A program made the translations under genes and the position numbers. Of a stretch of DNA of 64,000 nt, positions 49,442 to 61,386 are shown piece after piece. The notes below the pieces were generated by a model. The model made no database searches. It was not told the DNA's origin and saw only the letters and a program-made list of their open reading frames with translations. Positions within the stretch are counted from its first letter, which is position 1, and each line of letters opens with the position of its first letter. Where the stretch lies: assembly GCA_964020155.1 (NCBI GenBank), contig OZ026555.1, positions 2,367,282 to 2,431,281 on the forward strand. The letters run 5' to 3'. Source of the DNA: Chondrilla cf. caribensis (lineage: Eukaryota > Porifera > Demospongiae > Chondrillida > Chondrillidae).

Positions 49442-49700
49442 ATCTACCTATGGTCTGTTGAATCGGGTTCTAACTCTGTCTCCTAATGTTAACATATGCA
49501 CCACTGCAGTGTGTGTCGAGTTGGCAGCAGAAATACCTAGCTCAATGCTAACGTAGCATAGATTATCTATGGTTGTATCTATCGACAAAACAAAATCCCC
49601 TTGTGACGATTTGTTGTTGCATACCATCTGAAAACCTGTTGCTGTCCAATTGCACCAAATGAACAAGAAGCAGTGGACCAGTAGGAACAGCTATCCCACA
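49442..49700 (-). pseudogene. C1q/TNF-like domain relic, copy B
   Basis: Minus-strand frame FIWCNWTATGFQMVCNN, then DTTIDNLCYVSIELGISAAN, then GDRVRTRFNRP and a stop. B keeps the middle strands that A has lost, but a small deletion after RTRFN removes the terminal EPWAG...SFTG strand kept in A. The two relics are complementary. Confidence 0.45.
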
Positions 49701-50356
49701 GGGAGACCTACCTCCTGGTTACAACAACATGACCATTGCCAACATCTCTAGTTTCCCCATGCCTTCTGATGTGAGTTGTTCAGTGTAAGTACATGACAAG
49801 GTGTAACATGTGTTGTCTCACTACCACAGTGTATAGACATGTGTACATTCAACACATCACCAGTGCAAGACACATGTAATGTGTTGCTTATATCCAATAA
49901 GTGTGTGATGTACCCATGTTGTCGTCATGTACTGAATGTTTAACATGAACACCATGTTATGTATACAGTCTGAGTTAGGGGACCTGAAACACATCACACA
50001 TTGTTCCGATTGTTGAATGAAATAATAAACATTGACGTTGGTGGTGTGGGATACCATGATTGAAGCAAATTCTCCCAAAAGCTGTGCATATTCCATCTGT
50101 GACTACTGAAAGATCTTCAGATCCCAAAGATTCATGATTCCAGATAAATTTAAATACACATGTATATTAATACGTGTGTGTATACTATATACACACTATA
50201 TTATGTATTAATGTATAAATACCTTACAGCAGTTACAGTTCTTTTACTAACTTCGTTAGATGTCTTCACTACTACTCCTAGTCTACTCGGTTTTTAGTGG
50301 GTTTAATCATTTCATCTAATCTTAAATCATAGATGATCATATATAAGTAAGCAGGC

Positions 50357-50490
50357 GTATGACAGATACGAAAGCTAAGTGGAATTCAGCCTGCTAAGGG
50401 AGAAAGGAGAAAAGCGAAAAACCGGCAACTGCGGGACTCGAACCCAGGGTGTCTGACTAAAGCCGTCATAAACCACTGAGCCACGAAGCC
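50357..50490 (-). mobile_element. tRNA-derived SINE
   Basis: On minus it begins GGCTTCGTGGCTCAGTGG, with an A box TGGCTCAGTGG (50473-50483) and B box GGTTCGAGTCC (50434-50444). It then has a non-tRNA body containing GGTTTTTCGCTTTTCTCC, continuing to about 50357. A second, headless copy on the other strand (35391-35452) shows it is a dispersed repeat, not a single tRNA gene. Confidence 0.85.
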
Positions 50491-50579
50491 ACCACAGAAA
50501 CCAGCCTCCACAATTCTCCTTTCATACTACACCGGTGACTACTGCTAACTGCAGTCACACACCGGCGAGACCACCTCTG

Positions 50580-52090
50580 ACATGGCAGATCTTCATGATA
50601 ATAACTGTATCCACATGTAAATATGTACATGTTCACAAATCACACCACATTTCAGATATACGTACACCTTGATGTACCTGGGTTTATTGTAGTTTGACTG
50701 ACTGAGGTGTTTCCAAACCTTCTTCAACTCTGTTGGTCTTGGTGCCAACATTACCAGTGAGACTGTGGTCATTGTGAGCTCTCCAGAGTACTTCCAATGT
50801 ATTTCATGTTCCATGGCCGAAACTGTGTGAGGGACTACTGTAGGTTTCTGTTGCAGTGTAGACAACACACCTACCGATCATGTATGAACCACACCACATG
50901 AATATCATTACAATGTCACTGAATGTCTCCCTGTTTGCACCACAGTCACAATAACTGTGGACTGTAATGGAACCACTACAATGGGACTAGAATGTTATTC
51001 TCAGCAACCATCAAGTTTGTCTAGTTCCTGAGCCTTTAAGTTTATATCCATAATTCTTACCAAGTCTGTACAATAATGTAATGAATGCAATTTGCCATGC
51101 CATCCATCTAGGAACACAGCACTTACCACCTAAACCCAGAGTAGCTCCTTTTGTGTTTCCTCTGAGCAATAGGCTATACAAAAACAACATAGAATGCTTG
51201 TGTTCAATTCCTCCATCAGCGGAATCCATTCAAGATTGTGGTTACCTGTTCACTAATTGCTACATATCCTTTAACACCACAAACCCCTCAAATGTCCACC
51301 AAACTCTTTGCTTCCTTCTAAATTGGGTCTCACCCCACAAGACTAAACTGGTGTTTGAATATCTATGTATGTATTTTTGTAATTTCCACATGAACATAGC
51401 TCATTGATACCTGCTGAATACAGATCCTGCCTACCCTTTGTGTCCTGTTCACCATGTAGTGTTGTTGAGAACTACGTCAAGTGGCAGCTTGCTCTTCCTT
51501 ACATCCTACTGTTGAGTACCCCGTTCCACCGTCTGGCTGATGCATTTTATGAGGACATTGGTGGGGAAGGGGGTTCCCCAGACTGTGTTTCTGTTACTCA
51601 GAACGGCCTGCCGTTTGTTGTGTCTAGACTCTACACTGCTAAGGATGTCATCCCAAACACAAGAGATGAGGTTTGTGCAGGAATTGTGGGCAGTGTAAAT
51701 TTGAACATACGTACATCTAGTTGAATATATAAATGTGAATGTATATACCTGTGTAGTGTTTGTATTATGTGAGTGTAAACTTGTATAATATTTGGTTGAT
51801 TGTGTAGTAATGTGTGTATAATTGGGTGTATACATGTGCATATGTTGCAAATGTAGATAGTACAGTCAAACCTCTTGGCAATAGCACTTTACAAGGACAG
51901 TCTCTTTGTAACAATGTCTTGTAGACACAGATGTACGTATCAATGCAGAGAGTATTTGCATTGAACTGACTATAACCCCAGGTAAAATGGGGAACCAAGG
52001 GTGATGTTGTGAAGAGGTTTGACTGTATGATGTATGTATCAATATGCATATCCACATGTGTCTTTCATGCAGTACAGGTGAATGAGACCA
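50580..52090. other. Copy-B block with exon-like segments of unknown gene
   Basis: Absent from copy A. Two plus-strand exon-like segments are bounded by AG and GT and open: 51112-51240 (LPPKPRVAPFVFPLSNRLYK) and 51424-51670 (NGLPFVVSRLYTAKDVIPNT). A minus-strand open frame at 50593-50868 includes KKVWKHLSQSNYNKPRYIKV. They may be upstream exons of the SPIN90-type gene or a separate gene; I recognise no family. A pogo-like MITE ends the block. Confidence 0.3.
51863..52025. mobile_element. pogo-like MITE, CAGTCAAACC ends
   Basis: 163 bp, CAGTCAAACCTCTT on the left and its inverse AAGAGGTTTGACTG on the right, flanked by TA both sides. A relative is at 57602-57775, on the other side of the gypsy element. 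Confidence 0.85.
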
Positions 52091-52094
52091 TCAA

Positions 52095-52276
52095 TATACT
52101 GTTCTTCAATGTACGAACACTTTATCTCTTTACCAAATTATTATTATTATTCTTCAACCAAGAAAACGTGGTCTACTCGATTCCTACCAATCAAATCATA
52201 CACGTGATCATAATGGCTAAATATAGATAACAGATAAATATAGAAGTGATAAATTATAAACAGTTAAGACACTACG
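52095..52276 (-). repeat. 3' LTR of the gypsy element
   Basis: 182 bp, begins TATACTGTTCTTC on plus and ends AAGACACTACG. The last base is G where the other LTR has A, a CpG-type difference. Confidence 0.93.
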
Positions 52277-52311
52277 TACATCCCTCCCTTACTTGGAGAG
52301 AAAGTTAAGTT

Positions 52312-54757
52312 CTAATAGTCATACACGTTATGACCATAGCGTTGGCAACGTTTCCTTTGTCTCGCTGGGTATCGTGCAGACGATTGACCTTGTTGAGAAG
52401 ACTGTGGCTGGGTCGGCAGAAGATTGTCACGTGGCTCCTTTTCTGCATTTCCGCTTGGCTCATCATCTGACAAATCAGAGTCTTCAACGTAAGGAGTTTT
52501 CACAAAGGACTGAATTCGTTTAAAATGACTAACGTTACGTGTAACAGATTTCTCGTTTCTGACAACTGTCACCATTGTGCCCTTAACTTCTGTGACTTTG
52601 TAAGGAGCTGGGTCGAATTTCATTGTAAACTTGTCCTTCTTCTGTTGTCGAACTAACACGGTATCGCCAATCCCAATGATTGCTCTTTGGCAATGTACTC
52701 GACGATCTGCTCTTTCTTTGAACAAGAGTTGTGCTGGTGTGACTCCTGTTGTACTGTGGGGTGTTGCGCGATAGTTGAGCAGGAATTGATACAAGAATTT
52801 CCTCCAATCTCTTCCTTCAGCATGAGCTGATCTAACTGCTTTGGTGAGAGGCTTCATGAAATTTTCTGCTTCGGCATTGGCTTGTGGCCATAGAGGAGTA
52901 CTCTTTTGATGTCGTATGCCTTTTTCTTACATATATCCTTTGAACTCCTGAGAGCTGAATGGAGGGCCATTATCACTCTTAAGAACCTTGGGTATTCCAT
53001 AAGTTGAGAATATCCGATCCAATTTGTGAATCATTCCCTTACCAGCTGTTGAATGTACGATTTCAACTTCAGGGAATCGAGAATACGCATCGATGACTAC
53101 CAACAATTGCTCACCAGTTGGAAAGGGTCCGCAGAAATCGACATTCACAGTATGCCATGGTTTTGGTGGCAAAGTAGTCATCTGGAGAGGTGCTGGTTGA
53201 ACAGGCGGGCCATTGGCTTGACATGCTATACAGCTTTCAATCGTTGTCTTAACCTTCTCCTCAATTCCCGGGAACCAGACTTTCTCACGAAGCAATCTTT
53301 TGGTTTTTACCACTCCTTGGTGTCCTTCATGAGCAATGTCAATTGCTCTTTGCCTGAGTGCAGCAGGTATCACAATTCGATTACCTCGAAGAATGAGATT
53401 AGATTCTGCATTCACCGTTAGCTCCTCCTTGATCCTGGCAAACTGTTTGATTGCTTGCGATTTCGTCTCATGCCACTTCCTTGTCTGAATTACAGTCATC
53501 AATTCACATAAAGTAGGATCAGTTTTGGTGGCTTCTTGTAGCTCTGTCATCGTCATTGCCTTGGGAACTGCATGTATAGCTAGGTGGTTGACATAGTCTT
53601 CTGCCATCCTCTCTTCTCGTTTGGGCTCTTTCAAAGTAGTGTGCCGGGAGAGGAAATCGGACGGACTCTGACTTCCTTTTGTGTGGACAACTTGGAAGTT
53701 GTATCCTTGTAGTCGCAAATTCCATCGTTCAATTCTGGCAGGTGGCTTTGATTTTGGGTTGTCAAAAATTAGCTGAACTGGCTTGCAATCCGTGTGAAAG
53801 GTGAATTTCTTTCCATAAAGATACAGATGTAGCCTTTCTATTGCCCACACGGTGGCCAGAGCTTCCTTTTTGGTTTGAGAGTATCGGGTTTCGACATCTG
53901 AGAGCGATCGACTAGCATATGCGACAATCTTGCTGTCTTCACTTCCTGGTGTCCTCTGAGACAAAATTGCTGATAGACCCACTGGGGAAGCATCTGTCGT
54001 TAGCTCTGTTTCTTTGGATGGATCGAAATAGGCCATTGTCGTCTCACTGGTCAGCATCTCTTTGATCTTGTCGAAGGATTCTTGATGTTCTTGAGACCAA
54101 TGAAATTTAGCATTTTTCTTGGTCAGGTTGCGGAGCGGGTATGATATATCACTGATCGAAGGAATGAACTTTGCACAGTACGTTGCCATTCCTAGAAAAC
54201 TTCGGACTTCTGATGCTGATTTTGGAGGGCTCATGTTGTGGATAGCTTTGACTTTATCTGGATCCGGTGAAACCACCACCATCAAAACGATATAGAGGAC
54301 TTGTTGAATTCGCATTTGGGCTTATTCAGGGTGAGGTTGACTTCTGGAAAACCTTCTTCAGGGCAATGTCGTGATCAGCCTGCATCTTGCCATACACAAT
54401 GACATCATCACTGATATTCAGGGCACCTTCTATGCCACGAAGTTGTTCACTGATGATGTGTTGAAAAATCTCGCTGGCTGAATTTTTGCCAAAATTCAAT
54501 CGTGTGTAGCGATGGAGACCTTTGTGCTTCACGAACGTGGTAATGTGGCGGCTTTCTTTGGCAAGGGGAATTTGATGGTATCCAGCCTTCAAATCAAGCT
54601 TTGAGAAGACAGTTGCTCCGTTCAGGCTGTGGACAAGATCATCTATAGTTGGACTTGGATGTCGTTCTCTTTGAATGGCTGTGTTGGGCATCCTCATATC
54701 TACACACAGACGTACGCCTCCATTTTTTTTGGAATTGCGACCACCGAAGAGACCCAT
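52312..54757 (-). pseudogene. pol: gypsy pol: RT, RNase H, integrase, with breaks
   Basis: RT: NISDDVIVYG carries SDD at the catalytic box, preceded by FSKLDLKAGYHQIPL. RNase H: TTDASPVGLSAILSQ with HTDCKPV. Integrase: a zinc-finger region (HEGHQGV...CIAC), then core residues D in VDFCGP, D in SDNGPPFSS and E in NAEAENF, and a C-terminal SH3-like part. Breaks: a frameshift in an A8 run near 54722-54729 after IPKK; two more near 54340 and 54270 in the RT thumb region; an in-frame TAA at 52927-52929 within the integrase core. Catalytic residues survive. Confidence 0.9.
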
Positions 54758-57112
54758 GGTGTAGCACCATTAACTTTCTCAATGATGCCCTGTTCTTCGA
54801 GTTTCGTGATTTCCTCGGAGACTTGTTTTCGGAGGTGAAATGGAATGCGGCGTGCTTGCTGAGCTACTGGTGTGACTGAATCGTCAATGTGGAGTTGAAA
54901 GTTTTTCAGTTTGCCGATACCGGTGAAGAGTTCAGGAAATTGTGTAATCAATTCATTGCTGACCTGTTGTTGACCCCTTACTTGATTGATCTTGATGTCA
55001 ATGAGATCAAGACTTTGAGCTGTGTTGCATCCTAGAAGAGATCCATGATTACCTTGTAGCACATATATTGTGGATTCAACATGCTTCTTTCTAGTGCTGA
55101 TATCTGCTTTGAACTGACCGAGTACGTTGAGTTGTGAGTCTGAGCCATATGCGTAGATGCGCTTCTTGGGAGGTTGTAACTCTATGGTGTCATGATTTTG
55201 AATTTCACTGAAGCTCGTTTCATCAATGATGTCAGCAGATGCTCCTGTGTCGATCATCATTCTTATTGGGGTGCTGTCTATGTTCACCGTAGCCATGGGT
55301 GCATTGGTGTGGGCTGAGTTCCCCAATACATAAAGGTATTCATCCTCACTATCCGCAGGCGATTTGCTTCCAGGCATGGCATCAGGTTCACTTGCAACTT
55401 GTCGAATGTGTCGAAGCTCCGTTCGTTGTGGAATGCTGCGTTGCACTGATGTCTTGGAGAGGCAAACTCGAGCGAAATGGTTTGGCTTCCCACATTTTCT
55501 GCATGTCTTTCCTTTGGCAGGGCAATGTCCATCTTCGTGGGGCCATGCAAGTCCACATTTCCGACACTGCTTTGTGGGGGGCTGTCGAGCATGGGTTGGC
55601 TTCGTTTGTACCTTGCGTGAAGGTTTGCGTAATTGTATCTTGCTTACAGATGCAGAGAGTCGTTCCATTCCACTGGCTTGGCTCTCACTTGCTTCTATTG
55701 ATCTTGCTTTAGTAAGGAGGTCATCTAGGGTGTAATCATCCCGAAGGGCAATTCTGCGGAGTCGCTTTGATAAACAGTTCTGGATGATAGTGGATTTCAA
55801 TTCACGATTCATGTCTGTAAATTCACAGGTCTGAGCCAATTTTCGAAGTCTCGTTGTGTACTGATCAATGGTTTCACCATTCTGCTGTGTGGCCGTATGA
55901 AACTTGAAAATCTCAAAATCAATATTCTTCTTCGGGTTGAAATACGCATCAAGCTTTGTCATAGCTGCATCATAATCCTCTCCTGTATCGGACAAGATAT
56001 CGAAAATGGAATGTGTAGCTTCTCCAACCTGATAAAGGAGGATAGCTCTCTTTCTTTTTCCGTCTGTGACGTTCAGCGCTGCTATATACGGTACGTGTTA
56101 CAAGTTAGTACCAGATATCTGTGTTTGCCGCGTTGGATATCCGCAAGAAATTTGCGGAAGCTTGCGCTGACAATTGTGGAAATTTGCGGTTGACAGCGTT
56201 TTAAAAGGACTTAAAAATGGCAGTCTGCCGCGTTGTTGCGATTCCCTCCGAAGCTAATCGGTTGTTGTTAACTGATTACTACATAGCCTATTCAACACAG
56301 CAACTCACTCTCTCTGATAATTCATTAAAGGAATGTCGATCTTGATGTCGTTGAACCATGATAGGTTAAATGATGAATTATTGTGACAACAAATCTGTCT
56401 ATTTAACAGGAATTGTAGGTGTGAGGCGAACCTCTGTGTAATTTAAGGTCTAAAATTTTATTGGTCGATTTGTATCCCTAAAGTATCATAGTGTTGCATA
56501 ATAGAGATTTTCCATGGAACTATCGTTAGTGTTAAACAGTTGTTGGAGCTGTTCTATTAAAACGCCATAGTCGAGCGGATGGATTCCCGGAATAGAATAA
56601 CAGGAGAGAACCACTAGGAGAGAACAATTTCAAGACTACTAAAGTGCGTACCACGCGTGTCTTTAATTTCTGTTAATTTCTATTACGCTATACTGTATTT
56701 ATCGTTCTTGGTCTTCTTCGTGTTATCTTACCACTTTAATAATATTCGATCCATGTGTTTGATCATTTGGTGCTTATAACGGTAGGTCTACTGACTGCAT
56801 TCAGATATCTTGGTACGCGGTACCACTGTTTCAGATTTCGATTATCGGCCATTTTACAACATTACGTACGTACATCCGCAACCTACGTATATCGTAATCC
56901 GCAAATCACCGTGTGGCAAACTGCAACCTCCGTTGGCGCCTGTCCGCGGCAAATCTCAGAAATCTGGTACTAACTTGCAACATGTACCGTACATACGTTT
57001 CGAAACGTCTTTTCCACGCTTTCCACCTCTGACCGAGCGAAGTAGGGTTACTTATAGGATCAAATGGAGTGATAGGTGCCAGACCAAGTCCAGGTGCTAT
57101 TCCTTCGGCCAT
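54700..57112 (-). pseudogene. gag: gypsy gag and protease, split by a nested MITE
   Basis: Gag starts at 57112 (MAEGIAPGLGLAPITPF, then SLGQRWKAWKRRFETYV), is interrupted at 56990-56088 by a MITE, and resumes with ALNVTDGKRKRAILLYQ. A CCHC zinc knuckle (CRKCGKPNHFARVC) is preceded by a second Cys/His cluster. The aspartic protease has DTGASADIID. The frame then enters the start of RT (GIIEKVNGATPWVSSVVAIP) before the A-run frameshift. Confidence 0.9.
56088..56990. mobile_element. MITE nested inside the gypsy gag
   Basis: About 903 bp with inverted ends ACGGTACNTGTTNCAAGTTA continuing through GTACCAGAT and TTTGCCGCG. It splits gag codons cleanly between RRFETYV and IAALNV, which proves it arrived after the retrotransposon. 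Target duplication not clear (possibly TAT or TA). No transposase seen. Confidence 0.88.
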
Positions 57113-57189
57113 CGATAGCGTTATCCTTTTTGCCGCATTGTCTTTATCCGTTGTGTTGAAGTCTCGTTGTCTTTATCCTCGTCGCCAGT

Positions 57190-57371
57190 TATACTGTTCT
57201 TCAATGTACGAACACTTTATTTCTTTACCAAATTGTTTTTATTATTCTTCAACCAAGAAAACGTGGTCTACTTGATTCCTACCAATCAAATCATACACGT
57301 GATCACAATGGCTAAATATAGATAACAGATAAATATAGAAGTGATAAATGATAAACAGTTAAGACACTACA
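57190..57371 (-). repeat. 5' LTR of the gypsy element
   Basis: 182 bp, same length as the partner and about 4 percent different. It carries the element's promoter by family knowledge; no TATA box can be assigned with confidence. Confidence 0.93.
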
Positions 57372-57601
57372 ATCAATAATATCTTGACAGCTTTCAATGC
57401 CAGGATTCAGGCTAAGGATTGGCTAGATGATGTCACCAAACAGCCGTGTGAACAGAAGGTTAGTGTAGAGGGTTGTATTCTGTCATACCCAAACTGCCAG
57501 AGGACCAGGAGTTAGAAATAGAACTTTATTAGTATAATGCTTGTAAGGAACATTTCTCTCATGTGGTGGTAGTCGTCGTAGTAGTGCACAGGAGTGAAGT
57601 A

Positions 57602-57775
57602 CAGTCAAACCTCTGTATAGCAACACTTCTCACAAGGACAGTCTCTTCATAGCAACATGTCTTGTGAGCACAGATGTATCCACACACACAGTGATTGTAT
57701 TGGTTACAACAGTAAACTGGTTATAATAACAGGGAAAGTGAGGAACCAAGGGTGGTGTTGTGAAGAGGTCTGACT
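57602..57775. mobile_element. pogo-like MITE, CAGTCAAACC left end
   Basis: Relative of 51863-52025, sharing CAGTCAAACCTCT, AAGGACAGTCTCTT and GAGGAACCAAGGGTG. The right end GAAGAGGTCTGACTTTA is slightly eroded. Between two exons of SPIN90-B. Confidence 0.75.
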
Positions 57776-58269
57776 TTACCAGTTCATTGAGGATCAGACC
57801 TTATTGAAACATTGTGTAGTGTCCCTTTTTCAGGAAGTGTGCATTGAATTGCATGTCACTGGAGGAAGCTGTGTACCAGTGTTACTGAGGGTGAAGCCAT
57901 AGTGAAACATTGTTGACACAATAATGTACCACTACAGGCCTCAACACAATACAGCACACAACATCCTACTGTGACCCAGACATTGGGAGGAGAGACCAGT
58001 GTGTCTCAACCTAACTATCACACCACACCTGACATGCTGGTCCAGACAGAACTCCTCCTCAGTTCTTCTCCTCATGATTGTTTATACGTACCTTACAGGT
58101 GTGAAGTGTAACCAATCACATTTTATACACTACATTTAATTACTACGTACACCCCATACACATGTATCCACAGGCTGTATTGTACATATCCATACATTGT
58201 ATTGTGCACATACGTATGTACACTGTACTGTATGTATCCGGTACACTGTATCATACACACATCTGTACA

Positions 58270-58485
58270 CTTCTCTGTGCTCAAATTGGTCTGCTGTTGT
58301 AGAGTACTTTTCCATGCAAACCACCTCAGGATCACTTTGCCACATTCACATGCTAACACTTCACATGACTTCATTGTAACCAGGACTGGTGTGGTGCCAT
58401 GTATAGTGGTCCCATGGTGTTGTCTTGTTGTTTGTGTGAGAATATATCCAGTGATGTCCTCTACTTTCTGTGCCATGAACAGATT
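58270..58485. other. Highly conserved block, coding sense unresolved (copy B)
   Basis: Counterpart of 20190-20405, nearly identical in the middle. On the plus model it begins after GTTGTAG and ends at a good donor TTTAG/GTATAT, which would join the phase-2 end of exon 57938-58098. Confidence 0.35.
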
Positions 58486-58665
58486 TAGGTATATACGTGT
58501 GTGCATATGTACATACTGCAGTTACTGTGTGGTGTGTGTACACTGCTGCTAGTTGACCTTCATTTGACCTTCATTATACCAATCAGTGTCTGCGCAGTTC
58601 AATTGGATTGTGAGAATAACTACATACGTATAATATTATGCATTTATATGTGTACATATCTACAA

Positions 58666-58899
58666 GTAATAGTTGTATCCTGGGTGGCGAATGATAGACA
58701 ATTTATACGGCAAATATGCGCATAGTCCAATCCAACATATTATATGCAATAGAAATGTGTTTACTAATTTCCTGCCTTTTTCTCACGCAATTAATCCCAA
58801 CAATGAAACCTTTCTGGTGACCTGTGCACACATCAGTGACCTGTGCTTCCAGCGCTGATGTGTGCACACTTTTCTCTTTGATCTTTCGCCGAACCAGGA
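58666..58899. mobile_element. 234-bp MITE with TACAA duplication, copy B only
   Basis: Left end GTAATAGTTGTATCCTGG with GGCGAA; right end inverted TCCTGGTTCGGCGAA. TACAA is repeated at 58661-58665 and 58900-58904. Copy A is empty (CTACAAATG at about 20566). The same left end occurs at about 32957, at the start of copy B. Confidence 0.85.
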
Positions 58900-60005
58900 T
58901 ACAAATGAAAATACAATGCACTGACAATGTCACAGTACATGGATGTATGCTACAATGTTGCAGGAGTTCACCATATGCATGTGCATATACGTACATACAT
59001 GTGTGCAGCTTTCTACTGAACACACATACATATTCATGTACATGTGTGTAGTTGTGTACATATGTACGTTTGTACATGTGTGCAGTACTGTACTGCGCAT
59101 TACGTGTGAAGGAGTGGAAGGTGTTAGACATGTTTATTGTAAGTTAGAAGATTTCTTGGACTATCTTTGAACATGTTTTATGGTCAGTACAAGTTAATTT
59201 TCAGTTTTGTACTGATGAAGCCCACAATGGACCAAAAGTTGCACAGTTGAATAATAATTGTGTGAATTCACGGGGAACATAAATGCTGAAAAATATAGAC
59301 ATGTCCAACAAAAGTCCAAGAAATTATTGTGTAATATGTATATACGGTATGGTATACATACTCACTGTAAAAGTCCTTTAGTAGGCACTGTCCATACATA
59401 TGTATATTTATGTAGTACATGTGAATATGAACATATGCACAACTCTGTGTGTATATGAATATATGTCCATACATGCAGTATGTATGGAGTTGTCCTTCTC
59501 TCAACTCACTCATGGCTCTTTTATGATACTTTAGTCTTGTGCAATCGAGTGTTCCAGTGATCCTAGTACATAGACCAGTGGTCCACAGACTTCATCACAG
59601 AAGTGTTGGAGATGATAGAGGATCCTCCATCTTGTGACACTGACGATCAGGTACCAGATGCTCTTGTCAATGTTGTGCTGAGCTTCAACCAACACTTCAC
59701 AGGTCAGTGGATGGTCTCACCACCAGCAGGTGTTGTTGTGTTTACACGTTCCAACTACAAACATAAAACACCTCTATTACTTGTGTGTGTGGAACACATA
59801 ACAGAGGAAATCTGTCTCCTTGTGAGAGTGTTCAGTAGAATGCACACTACTGCAGGTGACAGGTCTGCACCAGGTGTGCAGGGCCTGTTGCTGGCCTCAG
59901 CCGTGTCACAGTTACTGGTCAGCCTCACTTGACTACATGATCCACACATACGTGTGTGCCTCACATCAACATGTGTTCTATCACTCCCACTGTGTGTATT
60001 CAAAG

Positions 60006-60010
60006 GTGTG

Positions 60011-60074
<64 letters not shown>

Positions 60075-60079
60075 TGTGT
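60006..60079. repeat. GT and GTGC repeat, copy B
   Basis: About 18 bp of GT followed by about twelve GTGC/TGCG tetramers, at the place of the 625-bp (GT)n tract in copy A. Confidence 0.95.
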
Positions 60080-60621
60080 TATACAATTTTGTCCAATCCT
60101 CCTCTACAACTACATACATATGTATGTAGCTACACACTCACTACATCTCCCTCTCCTCCTGTAGCTACGCACTCACTACCTCTTACTGCTCCACAAACTG
60201 ATTGGCAGTACAGACTATGGAGAATCTCTTCACAGAAGGGATGAGTTGACTGCTTGTCTCAGTCGAATGTTTTCCGAAAAAGAAGAAGTCAAAGAAGACG
60301 AGAGAAAAGTGAATCAAATTTGGAAGGACTTTCCTCAGTGTTTTCAGTTTGTGTCATCAATTTAGAGAAACAGCTGTAGCCACTGCAGCTGTGCTAGATG
60401 GTCATTTGTACAGAAATTGATAGTCTTTATATTGTTTATTGTGTATAGCCAGTGTAATTGTAGCTATCAGTTATGTGTTGGAGTACAATATTACTTTTAA
60501 CTACTATCAGTCATACAGTGTAATATACAGCGTATGTGTATTATGTATGTATATCAGATTCCTATAATGTATACGTATATCATGCATAATATAGATGAGT
60601 GATTTTGAACATACATAAAAA

Positions 60622-61140
60622 TGTGACCGTACTTAGGAAAAGGGGTCTTTTGGTGGGTTGACAAATTGTGGCCTACCGAACAAATAAACAAAAAATCATC
60701 AAGATGACGGATTTTGTTTTTTCGCATAAACGTACTTAGTATCTCATGTTCTGTGATTCTATAAAGTTTGAGCCCAATCCGACCGGCCTTTGACGAGTTA
60801 TTAGGGCTTTTATGCCACTTCGCGATCCGTGTAACACGCCATTTTTTCCGTATTCTCATTACGGTGCTGCATAATAAGTATTGATGACGTCATAAACACG
60901 TGACTGAAATCCGTATATGAATAATATACTACTTTCCGGAAGTGAAGCTGAAATGTGCGATTACTAAAATTCGAGTACGGGCGATATCGGGACTAATTCG
61001 CGTGTAACGTTGGAATGGAATAAGCTATCGACACGCTATTTGTACCATGTCATAGAGCGTTGGAAGCGCGTTCCAGTGATACCAAAAACGCAAATTCGGC
61101 AAAACCCACCAAAAGACCCCTTTTCCTGAGTACGGTCACA
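60622..61140. mobile_element. 519-bp MITE with long near-perfect inverted ends, copy B only
   Basis: Ends TGTGACCGTACTTAGGAAAA and its inverse, continuing GGGGTCTTTTGGTGGGTT, about 37 matched bases with one difference. Copy A reads straight across near 23145. GC content inside is higher than the surroundings. No coding sequence recognised. Target duplication unclear. Confidence 0.93.
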
Positions 61141-61386
61141 AATGTATGTAGATATGTATAAAATACGTATGAAGGGTCCGTACATAATATTATCTTATAA
61201 ATACATACATATTTATAACAAAATTACTTTATTGTTATATACAATTTCATATCAATATCATTGATTATGAATAATGATATTAATAGGAATAATGAACGAA
61301 ATAAATAAAAAATAACAGAGCTACGATAGGTAACTCAGAGATGCATGGCAGTAAACCATGACATGTGACCAAACACAGACCAAATA

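Larger units (their letters stand above)
52095..57371 (-). mobile_element. Ty3/gypsy LTR retrotransposon, degraded, copy B only
   Basis: Two 182-bp LTRs (52095-52276 and 57190-57371) flank a gag-pol body read on minus, with a 5-bp target duplication ATCAA (52090-52094, 57372-57376). Next to the 5' LTR the minus strand reads ACTGGCGACGAGGAT, a primer-binding-site form common in invertebrate gypsy elements. A purine tract AAGTAAGGGAGGGATG precedes the 3' LTR. The LTRs differ at about 7 of 182 positions. The body has several frame breaks and a nested MITE, so the element cannot move by itself. Domain order RT, RNase H, integrase is that of Ty3/gypsy. Confidence 0.95.
49682..60365 (+). pseudogene. 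NCKIPSD: NCKIPSD/SPIN90-like gene, copy B (gypsy inserted, one exon missing)
   Basis: Paralogue of 19427-22902. Exons seen: 49682-49770 (one codon shorter than in A), 57391-57458 (RIQAKDWLDDVTKQPCEQK), 57938-58098 (phase-compatible with the previous one; TPDMLVQTELLLSSSPHDC), 59574-59702 (DDQVPDALVNVVLSFNQHF) and 60165-60365 (LRTHYLLLLHKLIGS to stop). The exon equal to 21177-21257 of A (LFSTGE region) is absent, because about 300 bp there are replaced or deleted. The exon-like EGVRHVYCKLEDFLDYL ends in an in-frame TGA (59168-59170). A gypsy element lies 19 bp upstream of exon 57391. Probably not functional, although the last exon remains open with one extra codon. Confidence 0.7.

Noticed and set aside
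50430..50490. A functional tRNA gene on minus
   Set aside because: A and B boxes are present, but the acceptor and anticodon stems do not pair well, and the downstream body recurs elsewhere, which indicates a SINE.
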